From contig NC_134138.1 of NCBI RefSeq assembly GCF_033958435.1, forward strand, positions 209,879,298 to 209,943,297: a stretch of DNA of 64,000 bases. The letters are read 5' to 3'. The translations under genes were made by a program, and so were the position numbers. Under the pieces are notes generated by a model. The model saw only the letters and a list, made by a program, of their open reading frames with translations, had not been told where the DNA came from and made no database searches. Of the stretch, positions 44,986 to 57,550 are shown piece by piece; the first letter of the stretch is position 1; the number at the start of each line of letters is the position of its first letter. This DNA is from Carettochelys insculpta (lineage: Eukaryota; Chordata; Testudines; Carettochelyidae).

Positions 44986-45311
44986 CAGATTGAACCTTTC
45001 TAATTTGGAGCTCCCTTGTCCAGCAAACTCCATAATCCAACATGATTTTAGTTAGCTGTACAACCACTTATCATGGGTATGGACAACTTTCCCGTGGTCC
45101 CATAAAATTTTTTTATGGCCACCAGTCCTGGCTGTCAGTGTTCTGTGCTGTTATTTAGCTGTAACTTACCTTTAAATATCTTCTAAGAGTCCATTAAACA
45201 GTGGAAGTGTTAGTAACGTGCTAGAAAATATTGACCTCCTGTTGTCCAGCAAATTCACTCGTCTGGCACTGGTCAGGTCCCCAGGGTGCTGGACAAGAAA
45301 GGTTCAACCGA
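44986..45311 (-). mobile_element. Tigger-like MITE, copy 4 (inverted)
   Basis: TA-flanked (44984-44985 and 45312-45313). Landmarks in the order CATGATTTTAGTTAGCTG, CCACCAGTCCTGGCTGTCAG, CACTGGTCAGGTCCCCAGGG and end AGGTTCAACCGA match copy 2. No coding sequence. Confidence 0.75.
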
Positions 45312-45313
45312 TA

Positions 45314-47960
45314 GTAAATTTTAGGAAGGCAGCATCTCTGTGTTTTCAACCCAGCCCCACACAGTCACATCACTCCAGGCCAAGATTTTGCCTAGATACT
45401 GAAAAAGATTTTCCTTTCCAAACCATAATTTTATTCCCTCAAAACGGTCTCTTCGGGTTTAAGTTTCTCATTGCTAGTCTCCAGCCTGAGGGGGATTTCA
45501 TTGTAGCTGTGAGTTCCAGCTAAACTAGTGAACCCAAGTTTGAGACAAGAATATTGGAAAAGGATGTTTATTTTTTCAAAAATAACCAAATGCACTCAGC
45601 TAAGAAATGATCCAAACATTCAGGATTTTGTCACCTTTAAGGACAAGTGCATGCCCTTGTCTGAAGGAAGTATATTACAAATTAAAGTTATAAACCAAGT
45701 GAAAAAATATTTACCAGCCAGACCCAGTATTTAATTTCTATTACTGTTCTGGGAACTCTGTCAAGAGCTGGGCTACTGTCCACTGAGGCATGCAGAATAT
45801 GAAAGTCTCTAGAGATATGCAAGTAGGAAGGTAACATTCTGGCTCCACAAAAGCCAATGGTAAAATTCTGACTGAGTTCAAAGGACCCAGAATTTAATGG
45901 TCAATACAACACTTCAAGTTGTTAATAATTTACCTATGGATCAGTTCCCTACTCCTGATCCCCCTACCTGTCAGGATACTGTAAGCAAGCCTTTAATTTT
46001 TTGAATAAAACTTTTTTCACACAGAACAAATTCCGCACCCGAGTTTTGCTAACACTGGACTCCTTTGAAGGACAGAACTTTACATTTTCAAACAATGGCT
46101 ACGCTATTTTGTAGGGTCCAGTCCTACAAGGTATTCAGTGCCCTCAATTCCCACAGCATTCCCATAGACTGCAATGCAGTCACCATCCACTGTGCCTAGA
46201 AGGATTAGGTCCTTAGAATCTTACAGGGTTTTTTTCCAACAAGAAGTCTTCCTAGATCACCTTCACACGCTTCTCAAACCACAGCTTCTTTGGCTACATT
46301 TACTGAGAAGTCATTACATTGTTGTCAAGTGTTTTGTCTGATATTATACATCATTAATGTCAATCACATTGTACTGCCTAATGTGAACAGACATGACTAG
46401 CACCTGGACACACATACTTGTCAGACAGCAATGCAGCTGCAGAAAGATTTTCTAAGAAATGGAATTTTCTGAAATGAATTGGTTAAAAGCAATGGTGGTT
46501 TTATGAGAAACCTGTGGTGGACATTGCTTACCTCACTCAAAAGCAGATGCTGCATCTGAGTTGGACTTTTCCTTTACGCAAATTAGTCTCCTGAGCAGTT
46601 ACTGCCAATGTGTGACTGAAACAGTTTCACCCTCTGATTTTATATGCCAACCATTTGTATGTTGAACCACTATTTATTGATTTAGATCATAAATATGATA
46701 AAAAGCACCTACCAATATGCTCTAGGTACCTTGAAAAATACTTCCTAAATGTGGTCATTTAAGACAACTGTCCTTTAGCTTGTAAATTCCTAGAGGTACC
46801 ACCTTTAGGTTTCTGCAGAGTCTAGTACAATAGGCCCTGCTCTGGATGGCTGCAGGCTATTTTTCACAAGATGAATGTTAAATAGACCCATAACAGTCAG
46901 CTACTGTTTGTGTCAAACTAATATCCTGAACAACAACACTACAATGTCCAAAAAAATAGTTCATGAATTTATTTTTAGAAATGTATCTCAAAAATCTACT
47001 TAAAAATACAGCAAAGAAAACACAATGTAGGTGCCATGTAATGGTACCCAGATCACTTATACCAAGAAAATAAAACAGTAAGAGATATCTTCTGGTTAAT
47101 TAATATGACCTTGTTTGATTCCTTATGATCTCCTCAATGATACTTGCCCTAATGTTCTGTAGTTGTAGAATCTTAGCCAACAATGCAATAAGGACCATTG
47201 TAACAACAAAACCCATAAAAAACATGAATATCAGTTTAGACTGTGGACTTAGAATTACTAAGGATTTTCTAAGAGGACAGCTTTATAACAGAACAAGTGC
47301 TACCAACCAACCCAAAAATCTATAAAGTTCTTTGGCAGTTCAGTAACACATCTTTAGTACATGCAAGATATACAAGGGGAATTGGATCACTCAGGTGGCT
47401 GCACATAAGAAGACTTTTACCTCTTGGTAAACAGTGAAAATATTGTATATTTTAGTATTGATGGGACAGCTGTGAAATGCACTGATTGTGGTTTTAGTTC
47501 TGTTCCTAGCAGGCAGATTTCCAAAATTAACATCACTACTTGCATTACCAAGCCCCCTGATTTGCCTGAGGGGCTAAAAAGTCCTGAAAAATTAATTACA
47601 CTTCCTCCCCTGCAGGTGCAAGTCCCACCTGGCTGCAGTGAATTCAGAGTGTTGAGCAACTCTTTTGAATAAAACCCCAGATCAGACAAAAATGTTTACC
47701 TGGTTTCAGGTTTTATTATGAAAGTGAAATTCTAAGGTTTGTTAAAAGGTGAGGCAAATTTCAGCAAAACCCTGGGGATTCTTTCCTTGCCCATGTGTCT
47801 CCACACCCCAGACTAAAATAAAGATCAGTACAATGTGAGGTTGGAGGGAAGAGGAGGCTTTCTGGGAGAGTGGAAGCAATTCAGTCAGGAAGGATCAAGG
47901 CAAATTCTCTGTTTTGACAAAATTCAGTGTGGTCTTAGATTTGCTTTTATTCTCCTCCCA
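45314..47960. other. AT-rich non-coding region
   Basis: No gene is seen. Faint repeat-like phrases near 45840-45900 and 46120-46210 resemble an old amniote dispersed repeat but cannot be classified. Confidence 0.4.
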
Positions 47961-47969
47961 ATCCCACCT

Positions 47970-48080
47970 TTCTTAGGCTGTATCTACACTTCTGTCAACA
48001 TAACTCAGCGTCTAAACACACATAAAGCCTTCTGTCGACAGAATCTTGACTATCTTCTGGAATAGCTTATTTTGAAATAA
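47970..48080. repeat. MITE fragment (GGCTGTATCTACACTTCTGTC)
   Basis: A left-end-like AGGCTGTATCTACACTTCTG is followed by GTCAACATAACTC and CTGTCGACAGA motifs related to 7183-7505. The right end is not found. Confidence 0.5.
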
Positions 48081-49336
48081 TGCTGCTGTGTATACAATTT
48101 CTGAGTCCCCAGTCCTGCAAATCCTGCAGCATGTGAGTAAATTTACACACAGCAGTCTCAAGCTGAAGTGTTTGCAGAATCAGGGTCTAATTTCTATTAT
48201 GATTTGCATGAATTGTCAGGATGACAATGAACCTCTGTCATATACCACAAGAGTGCAGCGGCCGGATGGAGGCTCTGCAATGGAGCTGGAGTATATATAG
48301 CAATGTAAATAGAAAAATGTTCCAATATTCTGGGACCAACCTGGGTACAACAACATAGTGAACAACTATTAGTTAAACTGTATTAAACCAAGGTGGATGT
48401 GCTTTTAAACTTACATGTGGCTTCTCTTTTATTATTTTCCTATATTTGAAATGAGAGACACATTTTGCTTCAGATATGGAAAACATATTAAAAGCAGTTA
48501 AGAACATGATTGTAAGCTTAATTTGTGAGCAGTCTGTGAAATCCAGAATCCATACATCCTGTTAATGGAATGAAAATTATATAGGCAAAATTCAAGCACC
48601 ACTCAAGAACTGAATGCTGGCTTGTTCACAGCAGTAACCCTCAGGCAGCTATAATGCAGCTCCATGACACCAACTGCTTTAATCATGACAAAAATGTAAA
48701 CTTGATAAATATTATGAGAATTTTTAATCTTAAACTGTATATTCTGTGAAGTCAAGACAATGGTTTTAGTTCATTCTATATACAAATTGGAAAAATATGA
48801 CGGAAGTGTTCCTCTTTGGGTTTGAAAAATTTTCAGTGATTAACCCCTAGTTCAGATTTTGAAAATACAGTGGTTGTCTATGAATGCTTGAAGGTGCAAC
48901 CTTTGATTTTCAGCCTACTCTGCTATTTCTGCCCCAACCTTCCTTCGCTTCTTGCCAAATTCACCTGCCAACTCTCTGCTCTACCGGTTATATTAGCTTC
49001 CTGTCTCCTTTGTCTCCTTTTCTTCTTCTATGCTTAGAATATCCTTTCAAAATCTACATCAGACCTCAGTTCTCATGTTGTTCAAATTACTTTTAAAAAT
49101 TCATTGTTGCAGCCTCACCTAAAAAAGTGAGCAAGTTTACATTAAGAATACTCAGAGCTAACTAAAAATGCCTGAACTCTGTAACTTTACAACTTACATC
49201 CTCTGAAACTTATCTACTCCCTTCCTTCCTCCCTCCCTTTCCTGGGATGAAAAACTGACCTTTTTGAAGTCAACAGTCTATAGGCTTCCATGTGGCCTGG
49301 ATTTCTCACCTTCATGGCTTATACCCTCATTTGTCA
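48081..49336. other. Non-coding region
   Basis: No gene or repeat is recognised. Confidence 0.4.
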
Positions 49337-49344
49337 TTCTAGTC

Positions 49345-49582
49345 CAGAGGTCAGCAACCTTTGGCTCCTGGCCCATCAGGGTAAGCGAACCATGGCCTGC
49401 AAGATGCTTTATTTACCTTGAGAATCCACAAGTATAGCTGTCTACAGCTCCCATTGGCTGTAGTTCACCATTCCCAGCCAATGGGAGCTGCAGGGCAGCT
49501 GTATCTCCAGGTAAACAAAAAGTGTCATGGCCCACCAGTGGCTTACCCTTATAGGCCAGGAACCAAAGGTTGTAGTCCCCTG
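49345..49582. mobile_element. hAT-type MITE, 238 bp
   Basis: Ends CAGAGGTCAGCAACCTTTGG and the complement of CAGGGGACTACAACCTTTGG make a strong TIR. The flanks TTCTAGTC (49337-49344) and GTCTAATC (49583-49590) agree at 6 of 8 positions, which suits a hAT duplication that has decayed. The interior has ATGGGAGCTG-type inverted words. Non-coding. Confidence 0.82.
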
Positions 49583-49590
49583 GTCTAATC

Positions 49591-50885
49591 CATCATTAGG
49601 ACCAAAAGCTCTTCAAGGTGGTGACCACTCAAGTTTTGAGTTAAACACTAAGCATTGTCATGAACATGAAAATATAAAGCTCCTGTATTTGAAAATGCAG
49701 CCCCTCAGAGTTATATATTTACTTGGCATTACTGACAGAGATATGACATCCCAAAATAAAAAAGCTTCTTTTTCTTTTCAGCAGTTTTAAACCATTAGTT
49801 AATTCAATTTAATGGTACAGAAATCAAAATGCAAACGGTTTCCATCAGTTAGAGTTTTATCCTATTTATACATTCATCTCCCCTGTGGGAAATGCCATCT
49901 CAAAATTAAACTTAAATTTCAACTCCAAAATTAGGTAAGTTCTGTGACTCAGCTGAGGAGAGAATGTTAAACATGCATAAGTCTGCAGGCCATGGAGATA
50001 GTTCACTTTATAAGACTCTGTCAGAGACTGAGTTACAACCAGGACTCTGAATTCACTTATGATAATAACCTTCAATTGAAGACAAGTAAAACAGCAAACC
50101 CATACCCTATGCAATAACAAGTCAGGTAGCCTCCAAGCTTTAGTAACCATGCTCATTCTTTGAAGTTCCTGCCTATTACAATTTAGGTTGTCTCCTCTCA
50201 TTTCAATAGGAGAACTTTTGCCAGAAAATGTCACATGAAATTGGTATTTGAATGTCCTGGAGTGTTTAGTCTGTATAACATCGTTATCAAGGTATTCGTA
50301 ATTCATTCCCAAGCTAGATAAGAAGTAAAATTAGAACCGTAATAAGTAAAAAATTCACATGAATAAATGGAAACAAGTGAAGCAATTTGCACTGTACATA
50401 GAGAGGAAAGTCTAATAGTAATTTAGTCAAATTAAAGGTTAAATGCCAATCAAAGATCCAAGACTAAAATTTAATGTTGGTGCTATGTTAAAAAATAGTT
50501 TATTTAATGCCTGATGTTTGCTCTAATAATTTGACTGCTGCTTATTAACTGAAATGTAAAAGTAAAAAACCACATGGCACATTCAGCTCTTCTAATTACA
50601 TCTTTGATAAATTATTTTTGACACCACATATTTATGAATATGGGAATGAGGGCATTGTTTTACCACTTACTCTCAAATAATGTTACGTGGATTGAAACTG
50701 AGGGCCTATTATTTGGAGCTGGAGGTGTGATTCCCAGCCAGCAAAGACAAACTCAAGTTAGCTCAATAGTAACATAGCTGTGTTAGTACAGGCAGCAGCA
50801 AGTAGAAGCATGGGGAAGCCATTCTGAGTACATTTCCATAGGGTTCAGCCAGGTTTCTAGTCAGGAAGACCAGTGTAGATGGCAT
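49591..50885. other. AT-rich non-coding region
   Basis: No gene is recognised. The 148-codon - frame at 49866-50312 has no domain signal and is preserved by chance as far as I can see. Confidence 0.35.
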
Positions 50886-50889
50886 TGAA

Positions 50890-51160
50890 CTAGAGAACAT
50901 AGAGAGAAGTTCATGTATCTGGGGAGCAATATGACGTATGATCTAGACTGTATGAAGGAAATAGACACTAGAATAGTGAAAGCAAAAGCGAGTTTGAAGA
51001 CAATGGATAAGATGTGGAAAAGCAAAGTGATTAGCTTATGAACAAAGCTAAGCGTCTTGAAAACGTGTGTATTCGGCAGCATGTTGTAGGGATGTGAAAC
51101 ATGGGTGATAACAAAAGATTCAAAAAGAGAAGAATACTGGCATTCAAGAGCGGAATGAAT
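50890..51160 (+). pseudogene. Non-CR1 LINE ORF2 C-terminal fragment
   Basis: The + frame reads EKFMYLGSNMTYDLDCMKEI, DTRIVKAKASLKTMDKMWKS and, after a stop, TKLSVLKTCVFGSML, then GCETWVITKDSKR. The pattern F-YLGS..T.D..C..EI..RI.KAK...WKSK..S...KL.VL..CV...L.GCETW is the thumb/C-terminal region of LINE RTs. It differs from CR1, which has ERDLGVIVD at the equivalent place. Family is undecided (RTE- or L2-like). At least two stops; inert. Confidence 0.7.
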
Positions 51161-52360
51161 ATTGACAATAAAATGGTCTGGTTACCCCTTCCTCTCCTGA
51201 ATCTCCTGTTTCCTCTCTAACAGGTACCGAGAAACCAAGATGCAGTCCCCTTCATGAAATCCAGCCTTTGGCTCCCATTCAGACAATCAATTGAATAGAG
51301 TGCAGGGGTTACTAAAAACCTTATTAACCATATATAAAGTTCTACTCATCCCAAGGGGTCAGAGACATTACCCACAGCTCAATGGATATTTTAGATCTCA
51401 CTCTCATATATGCTTGTAGTTAATTCTTATTAATGAAATGTAAGATTTATTAATAAAAGGAAACAAAAGAAAGAGTTCCTATGGTTAAGAAAGCAGTATA
51501 CATACAGATGTGAGTAACATTTTAAGGTCAGTTTTATAGCATAGATGGTGAGGAGGAGGATTTAAAATGTAAAAGTCATGGTGGGATCAATTTAAAGGGT
51601 TATAGTCCGACAGCCAGTCCATATGCAACATTTGTTCAAATTCTTCCATGAGAATTTCAGGGTCATTCCAGAGCAACCCGGACTCCTCAATCGTATGAGT
51701 ATAGACATTCCCTGTCAAAATTTAAGCAGATCATAAATTAAAAGGGATCAGCCCAGGGCTTTCTTTCTAGCTGAAATCAGCCATCATTTCAGGGCCTTCC
51801 TTTGATGAAGAACAGGTAATGTAAATTGTTGCTTAGAAGGTAATATCTGTTTCCTGGGCATACACCACTAATTATTTGTATTCATTAGCATAATCAGTCA
51901 CCAGTTCTCAGAGAGTTTACTATATGGAATTTACAAGTTTGAAAATGAAAGGACAATAATATCACTATACCACAAGTATCTATATGACAATATACTCTTT
52001 TGATCTCTAGATCAAAAGAATTCAGTAATGAATCACTATAAACAAAAACAGACATTTAGCATCTATAGGCTAATTAGATCATATTAGCTAGATATAGTTA
52101 AACACCATTAATATCGACTTTGATTCTCTGAGAATACAGGTCAACATAACAATTGTAGTCCACTTAACATGACTTTGATAACTATCTACAAGGAATGGCC
52201 TTACTACAATTTCAATGCCTCCTATTAAGTTGTTATGAGTCACACACAAGTTGACCACTCTGTCATTGTCATACCAGCACAGACAAGTAGCACAGAAATG
52301 ATGTATGCTAACAGAAGGAGTTCTGCTAGAATAGCTATACCATATCCCAGATGACGTTAG
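51161..52360. other. AT-rich region, possibly LTR-like, unresolved
   Basis: No gene is seen. The mixture of TTTATTAATAAAAGG and repeated short words suggests an old repeat read in antisense, but no TG/CA ends with duplication were found. Confidence 0.25.
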
Positions 52361-53440
52361 CTAAGCTAATAGGACCACTATTCTGTCTTCATAATTCTGT
52401 CTACACAGTGGGGCAGCTGACCTAGCTATATAAGTAGGTGGTGTGGGGTTTTTTCACACACTGACTGACAAAGCTATGATGACAAAACTTAGTAGCAGCC
52501 ACCTGGGGCTCCCACCAATGCCACCTCTTCTCCTACAGCTCCCTGCCTGCCAATGAAAGAGCAGAACCCAATTTGACTGGTTTAATGACTGGCAGGAGAG
52601 ATCCAACCATTAAACCAATTAAATTGAGCCCAGTTCTTTCAATGTGGCAGGTCAGAGAGGTGCCCCTGCCACACAGTAGGGGGAACCAGAGGGCTGGTGG
52701 GAGAAGCATAGCCACCCAGAAGGGAACATGGTGGCCAGTGAAGAAGCAGCAGCATGCAGTGCTCCTTTTGAACTGTAAGTGAACCCTGGGTTTGGGGAGA
52801 GGGCAATTGGGGGAGGTTAAAGGCTGGTGGTGGGTTGCAGCCATGGAAGGTGGGAGGGGCTAAAGCCTGGTTGTGTGGTAGACAGGAGAGTTAAGGCTGG
52901 CAGTGGCTTGGGGCCATGGACAGGTGGGGGGTTAAAGCCTGGCTGCAGGGGGTTAAGGTAGGCAGCGGGCTGGGGCAGTGGGCTGGGGCTGCAGGGGTCA
53001 GGGGGCTAAGGCTAGAGGCTGGTTGAGGGTTGTGGGGCTAAAGCCTGGCCACAGGTTGGGGCTGTGGGGGGATTAAGGTTGCGGTGGGTTGGAACTGCAG
53101 GGGGTTGGGGGGAAGTTAAAGCCTGGCTGTGCGGGCGGGGTTAAGGCTGTGGTGGTTTGTGGGGGTGGGGGCAGTTAAGGATGCCACAGGTTGGGGCCAG
53201 GAGGAGTTACACATGGCAATGGGTTGGGGCGGCAGGGAGGTGGGTTACACCTGGGGGTGGGGACAGAGTTCTGGCTCCTTTTTTCCTAGACAAAAAACCC
53301 TGGCGCCATCGCTGAGGGCAATTGGAGGTTCTGTCTCAGCAGGACAGGGTGGTCAGGCACCCCAGGTGGAAGGTAAGTGCATTCAGTGGTATGTTTTGGC
53401 ATATGAGGTGACAATCTCACAGGATTCTCTGTGACCAAAC
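52361..53440. repeat. MITE debris and G-rich minisatellite-like block
   Basis: From about 52380 to 52500 a TCTACACAGTGG-type MITE fragment is visible. From 52830 to 53220 units of the form GGTTAAAGCCTGGCTG and GGTTAAGGCTG followed by G-rich spacers recur at irregular distance, about seven times: a degenerate tandem array. Frames here are compositional. Confidence 0.55.
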
Positions 53441-54168
53441 TTGCTCAGCCACTAAGGAAAAATAGCGTCAGGAAAATGTCTCTCAGGATAGTTTCTGAGC
53501 ACTGTTCTAAAGCAGACTGTATTAGCTATTCTTTTATAACTAACTTCTGAAAAGAACATAGGTCCTAATGACCCTATTAAATTATCACATTTCCTAAATT
53601 TCAGCAAACTTTTAATATCAAAAGTATCTAGTCTCAAGGTATCTATCCATTTGTCTTCTCTGTCTATTTACTTTTCTCCCTCCTCCTCCTGTTCTGAGTA
53701 GCAGAAATTGCCAACTAGTTTTGACCTTGCCTCCAAAAGCCTGCTTTCCAATCAACCCTGAACTATGTAGCGCTCTATTTTATTAATTCATAGCAGTCAA
53801 ATGTGTATCATATGCTAGCAATTAGCTTGATCACATTTTGGGGTGTATACCCTCTCAAATCCAGGGTAACTCATGGACACACCCTTCATATATATGACAC
53901 CAACTAAAATGTTTAATCAGCTCTCAGCAGTTGCTAGATAATCTGCACACAAGATAGATGCAGTCAATGGAAGTATTGTGATGATACAATGCTATCTGGT
54001 GTTTTAGTGGTTACTCACGTGATGACACAATACATTGTAAGGGCAGAGTTCTTAGATTAAGAAGAGGATTTTCACTTCTACATATGTGTAGCTGAATTTA
54101 ATCTTTAAAGTGCCTTGCATAATGGAGCCCTAATTGAGGCCCATAGGCACTGTTGCAACACAAATAAA
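53441..54168. other. AT-rich non-coding region
   Basis: No gene or repeat is recognised. Confidence 0.4.
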
Positions 54169-54170
54169 TA

Positions 54171-54493
54171 AGTTGATCCTCTCTAGTCTGGCACTCTCTC
54201 ATCCAACAATATCTGTGGTCTGGCATGATTTCAGTTAGCCAGATGACTACTTATGATGGGTGTGGGCAAGTTTCCTGTCATCCCATAAAGTTTGTTTACA
54301 GCCAGCAGTCCTGGCTTTCAGTGTTCTGTGATGTAATTAGCCGTAATGTTCCCCCTAAATGTCTTCTAAAAGCCCAATAAGCAGTGGAAGTGTTGGTGAT
54401 GTGCTAGACAATATTGATAGCCTGTGGTTCAGCAATTTGTCTCATTGGATCCCAGTCAGGCCCTGAGGGTGCTGGACTAGAGAGGTTCAACCG
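54171..54493 (-). mobile_element. Tigger-like MITE, copy 5 (inverted)
   Basis: Landmarks as in copies 2 and 4: CATGATTTCAGTTAGCCAG, GGGCAAGTTTCCTGTC, CCATAAAGTTTGTTTACAGC, and end AGAGGTTCAACCGA. TA precedes the left edge. 323 bp. Confidence 0.73.
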
Positions 54494-54494
54494 A

Positions 54495-57400
54495 TTGTTG
54501 TTGTAACAATTACAAAGAGAAGAGTTGGTGTTCAGATTCCAGATGAAATAAGAAGTGCCAGAACATCATACTAGGCTGTTTTCATGACATTTTTCACAAT
54601 GCTGGGAGTCAAAGTGCCAAAATGTCACAAGAAAGTCTATTACCAGAAGATTTCAATCTGATTTTGAACCCTTTAAGGTTCAGAGAATCTTTGGACAAAG
54701 GATTTGAGCTAATACAAACATAGTTTAGCTGCCAAACTTTCAAGGGTCATCCATCCCAAATCTTAAGATAAAAATAACCCTCCTCATCATGACGTTACTG
54801 GCAGTTTTCCAGTTGCACCTGAACAAAACATCGACTGTACAGAAGTTATGCCATGAAAAAGGGAGCTTGATAGATTTTTATGTTGAATAGCTGCTGAAAG
54901 AACAAAAACTATGATGTCCCTTTCATGGAGATGAAACCAGCCCAATGGACAACACATGGAATTTTCTGAAGTGCCAATGTGAGACAAGCTCCACTACAAA
55001 TAAAGTTTTACAAACTCCACTCCAGATAAAGCAGAGTTGTTTCTTTCCTATTTAGTGTAATGCATTTTACCCTTTTTTATTTGAACCTGTTGTTATAGGC
55101 ATATCAATCAATGCTGTTTTTAGAGTATTGATTTCTTTAGACAACGTGCAATTCCCACTTTCCTAAAATCTTCCATCACAGTAAGCTAGTTTTGTGAAGT
55201 GAATGAAAGGAGATGTAATAAGCATAAGTCAGAATAACAAGAAAAGGAAGGAAGAAAGACAGACAGACAGAAAGTCGAACCCTTCCAGTTTTTCTCTTGG
55301 AATTTTCTCAATAAATAAAACTTTGAGTTTCAAACTGGTCAATTTCTGATCTCTCAAGGACATGCAATCATAACTCATGGAGGATGGTAACTCAGTTAGA
55401 GGAGGGTAGCTAGAATAAATGGTCAAGCGAATAATTTGAAACAATGACTATTCTCAGGCCTGATATTCACACTAGATACATGGTCCAATTACTTGATACT
55501 TGATACTTATTGAATTATTTTATTGAAATATATTACCAGATACCTCCTTAAAAAGGCAATGAATGCAAAAAAAGTTTGGAAAAAGTCTTTTATATCAGCC
55601 ATTTAAAAGTTGGTTAGATTTTCTTAACCACTGTTAGGGGGTTCACTTGGCCACATCATAAAGCCTGATTAGGAAGGCTGGAAAAAATGAAACATTTAAT
55701 TGCCATCCACTAGCCTTGTCCAAATCAATGAAGAATCCTGGCAGAGGAAAATAAGTGAATGAATGGAAAATGATCAAGAGTGGTAGTGTAGCCACATGTT
55801 ATGAATAAACAAAGCTTAAAAATATTTACAAGAGAAAACTGCATTACAGAGCATTTATTTTGCTGAGCTTCAGCAAAGCTAAGAATTAATCAGCACATAC
55901 TTAATGTTTACACTCCATTAAGTGTAGCAGTAGTCAGTGCTATTGTTTCATGTAGACCCTGACATATCATTTTGTAAAAGTATAATGTACCACACTTCAT
56001 AGCTCCTTTCTTTTCCTTTTTTAATTTCAAATGGAATTTCAAGTGAATAAATTAGTAAATTCATCATTTTCCCTATAATGGTGTCATATGGACAGTTTGA
56101 TGAAATAGCTCATTATAGTCAATGAAGTGAAATATGAGCTTCATCAGCACATTTTCATCAAACAGGGTTATGGAAATTGGTTTGCTGTTATCAAGGACTG
56201 TGGAATCCAAAAATAAAATTAAGCAAGCTATTAGATGATAAATTTAGGGAGTGTCCCAACTGAATTGGAACACAATAGCCACCATGACAAACAGAAGTCT
56301 ACTGTGTGTCAAAATTAACTGAGAAGCCACAATATTAGTAGTTCATTATGTATATTAGAGATGAAAGTTAATTCAAATGCCTATATTCCCTTGGTGTATG
56401 TAAATACCACATGCAACTCAATCCCAGTACAAGAAAGTCTGGGGGCAAATGTTTGCTGCTACTCAGTAATTGCCTTAGTTTGAAACAGAAATAATGTCAT
56501 TTGTCTTCAGTATGTGCTCTGGCTTGACCTGGAAACGTGAGGCAAACTTCCGTCTAGAGTAATGCTGTTCACTGGGGGGGGGGAAACTGCCAGAGTCAGA
56601 ACAGTAGGATGAGACCTTATGATAGCATGGAGAGGGGAAAGCCCTCCACGGAAAGTCAAGAAGAAGAAGAGATAAGAAGAGACTTGTGTCTAAGGCATAA
56701 CATTCTTGGACTCTCTTTCACCATTATCCTCCAACTAATCCAGCCTCTAAAATATCACCATATAGTGTTTGCACTGATTGAACTATGACAAAACTACTTG
56801 TAGGACTGCTTGCAAACTGCATCAGCACAATCTGTACTTCATGACTTGGGGATTTCATCCTTTCCCCGTTGTGAAGTATTAGCAGGTAGTAACAAAAGCT
56901 TTCTCAGGATTTATATAGGTTAGATCTATTGCTCTATATGGAAGACAAGATGCCATTTCTGCAGCACTGCAGTAGTTTGTAAATAATGTTTTACATGAAA
57001 ATTTCTGCTTCTCACACACAAAGAGGACCCAAGCTTGTCATCCATACTCAGGCAAAATGTCAATTGCAGGACGGGGCACAGAGGATAAAGACAGTACAGT
57101 GAAATTATTGCTATTATAAAAACAACGTTATTTGTTAAAGCACTTGGCTAAGACCCAGAAAGATCCATCAAACCAGGAATTCTTAGACATAAACAAACTC
57201 TGGGGATAGAACTGTTCTTTTAAAAATAAATTTTGTTCTTTTTACCCTCCATTAAAGAATCTCCCTCCTTCCAAAGCTACCTGCATCAGTAGAAGCATGA
57301 AAAATACCCTTTCTCACATCACTCTTGATATCAAGCCCAAAATCTGGTTTAGAAAAAACAAAAAAATAATGTTAAGTATCTTTTAGTTTGAGAAGTTTTG

Positions 57401-57550
57401 TAAGCTTTCAAAGGTCTCAAGGGGTTTTTGTTTGTTTTGCCCAAAGTTACAGAGGTAATACTGTTTAGGCACCTGCCAAACTGAATTTGAAAGATAACTA
57501 AAATTAAGAAGGTTGTGACCCCTTTAGAACTGGAACCAGCTATTCTATGG
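54495..57550. other. AT-rich non-coding region
   Basis: No gene is recognised. A GAAAGACAGACAGACAG run lies at about 55252-55272 and a poly-G run at 56573-56582. The rest is plain AT-rich sequence. Confidence 0.4.

Noticed and set aside
49866..50312. A host exon or small gene on - (148 codons)
   Set aside because: No domain, no convincing splice sites in phase, and normal AT-rich composition; a frame of this length can arise by chance in 64 kb.
51175..52275. An antisense LTR starting TGTGCTGG on -
   Set aside because: The texture fits, but no matching duplication or CA end could be located, so it is left as an unresolved region.
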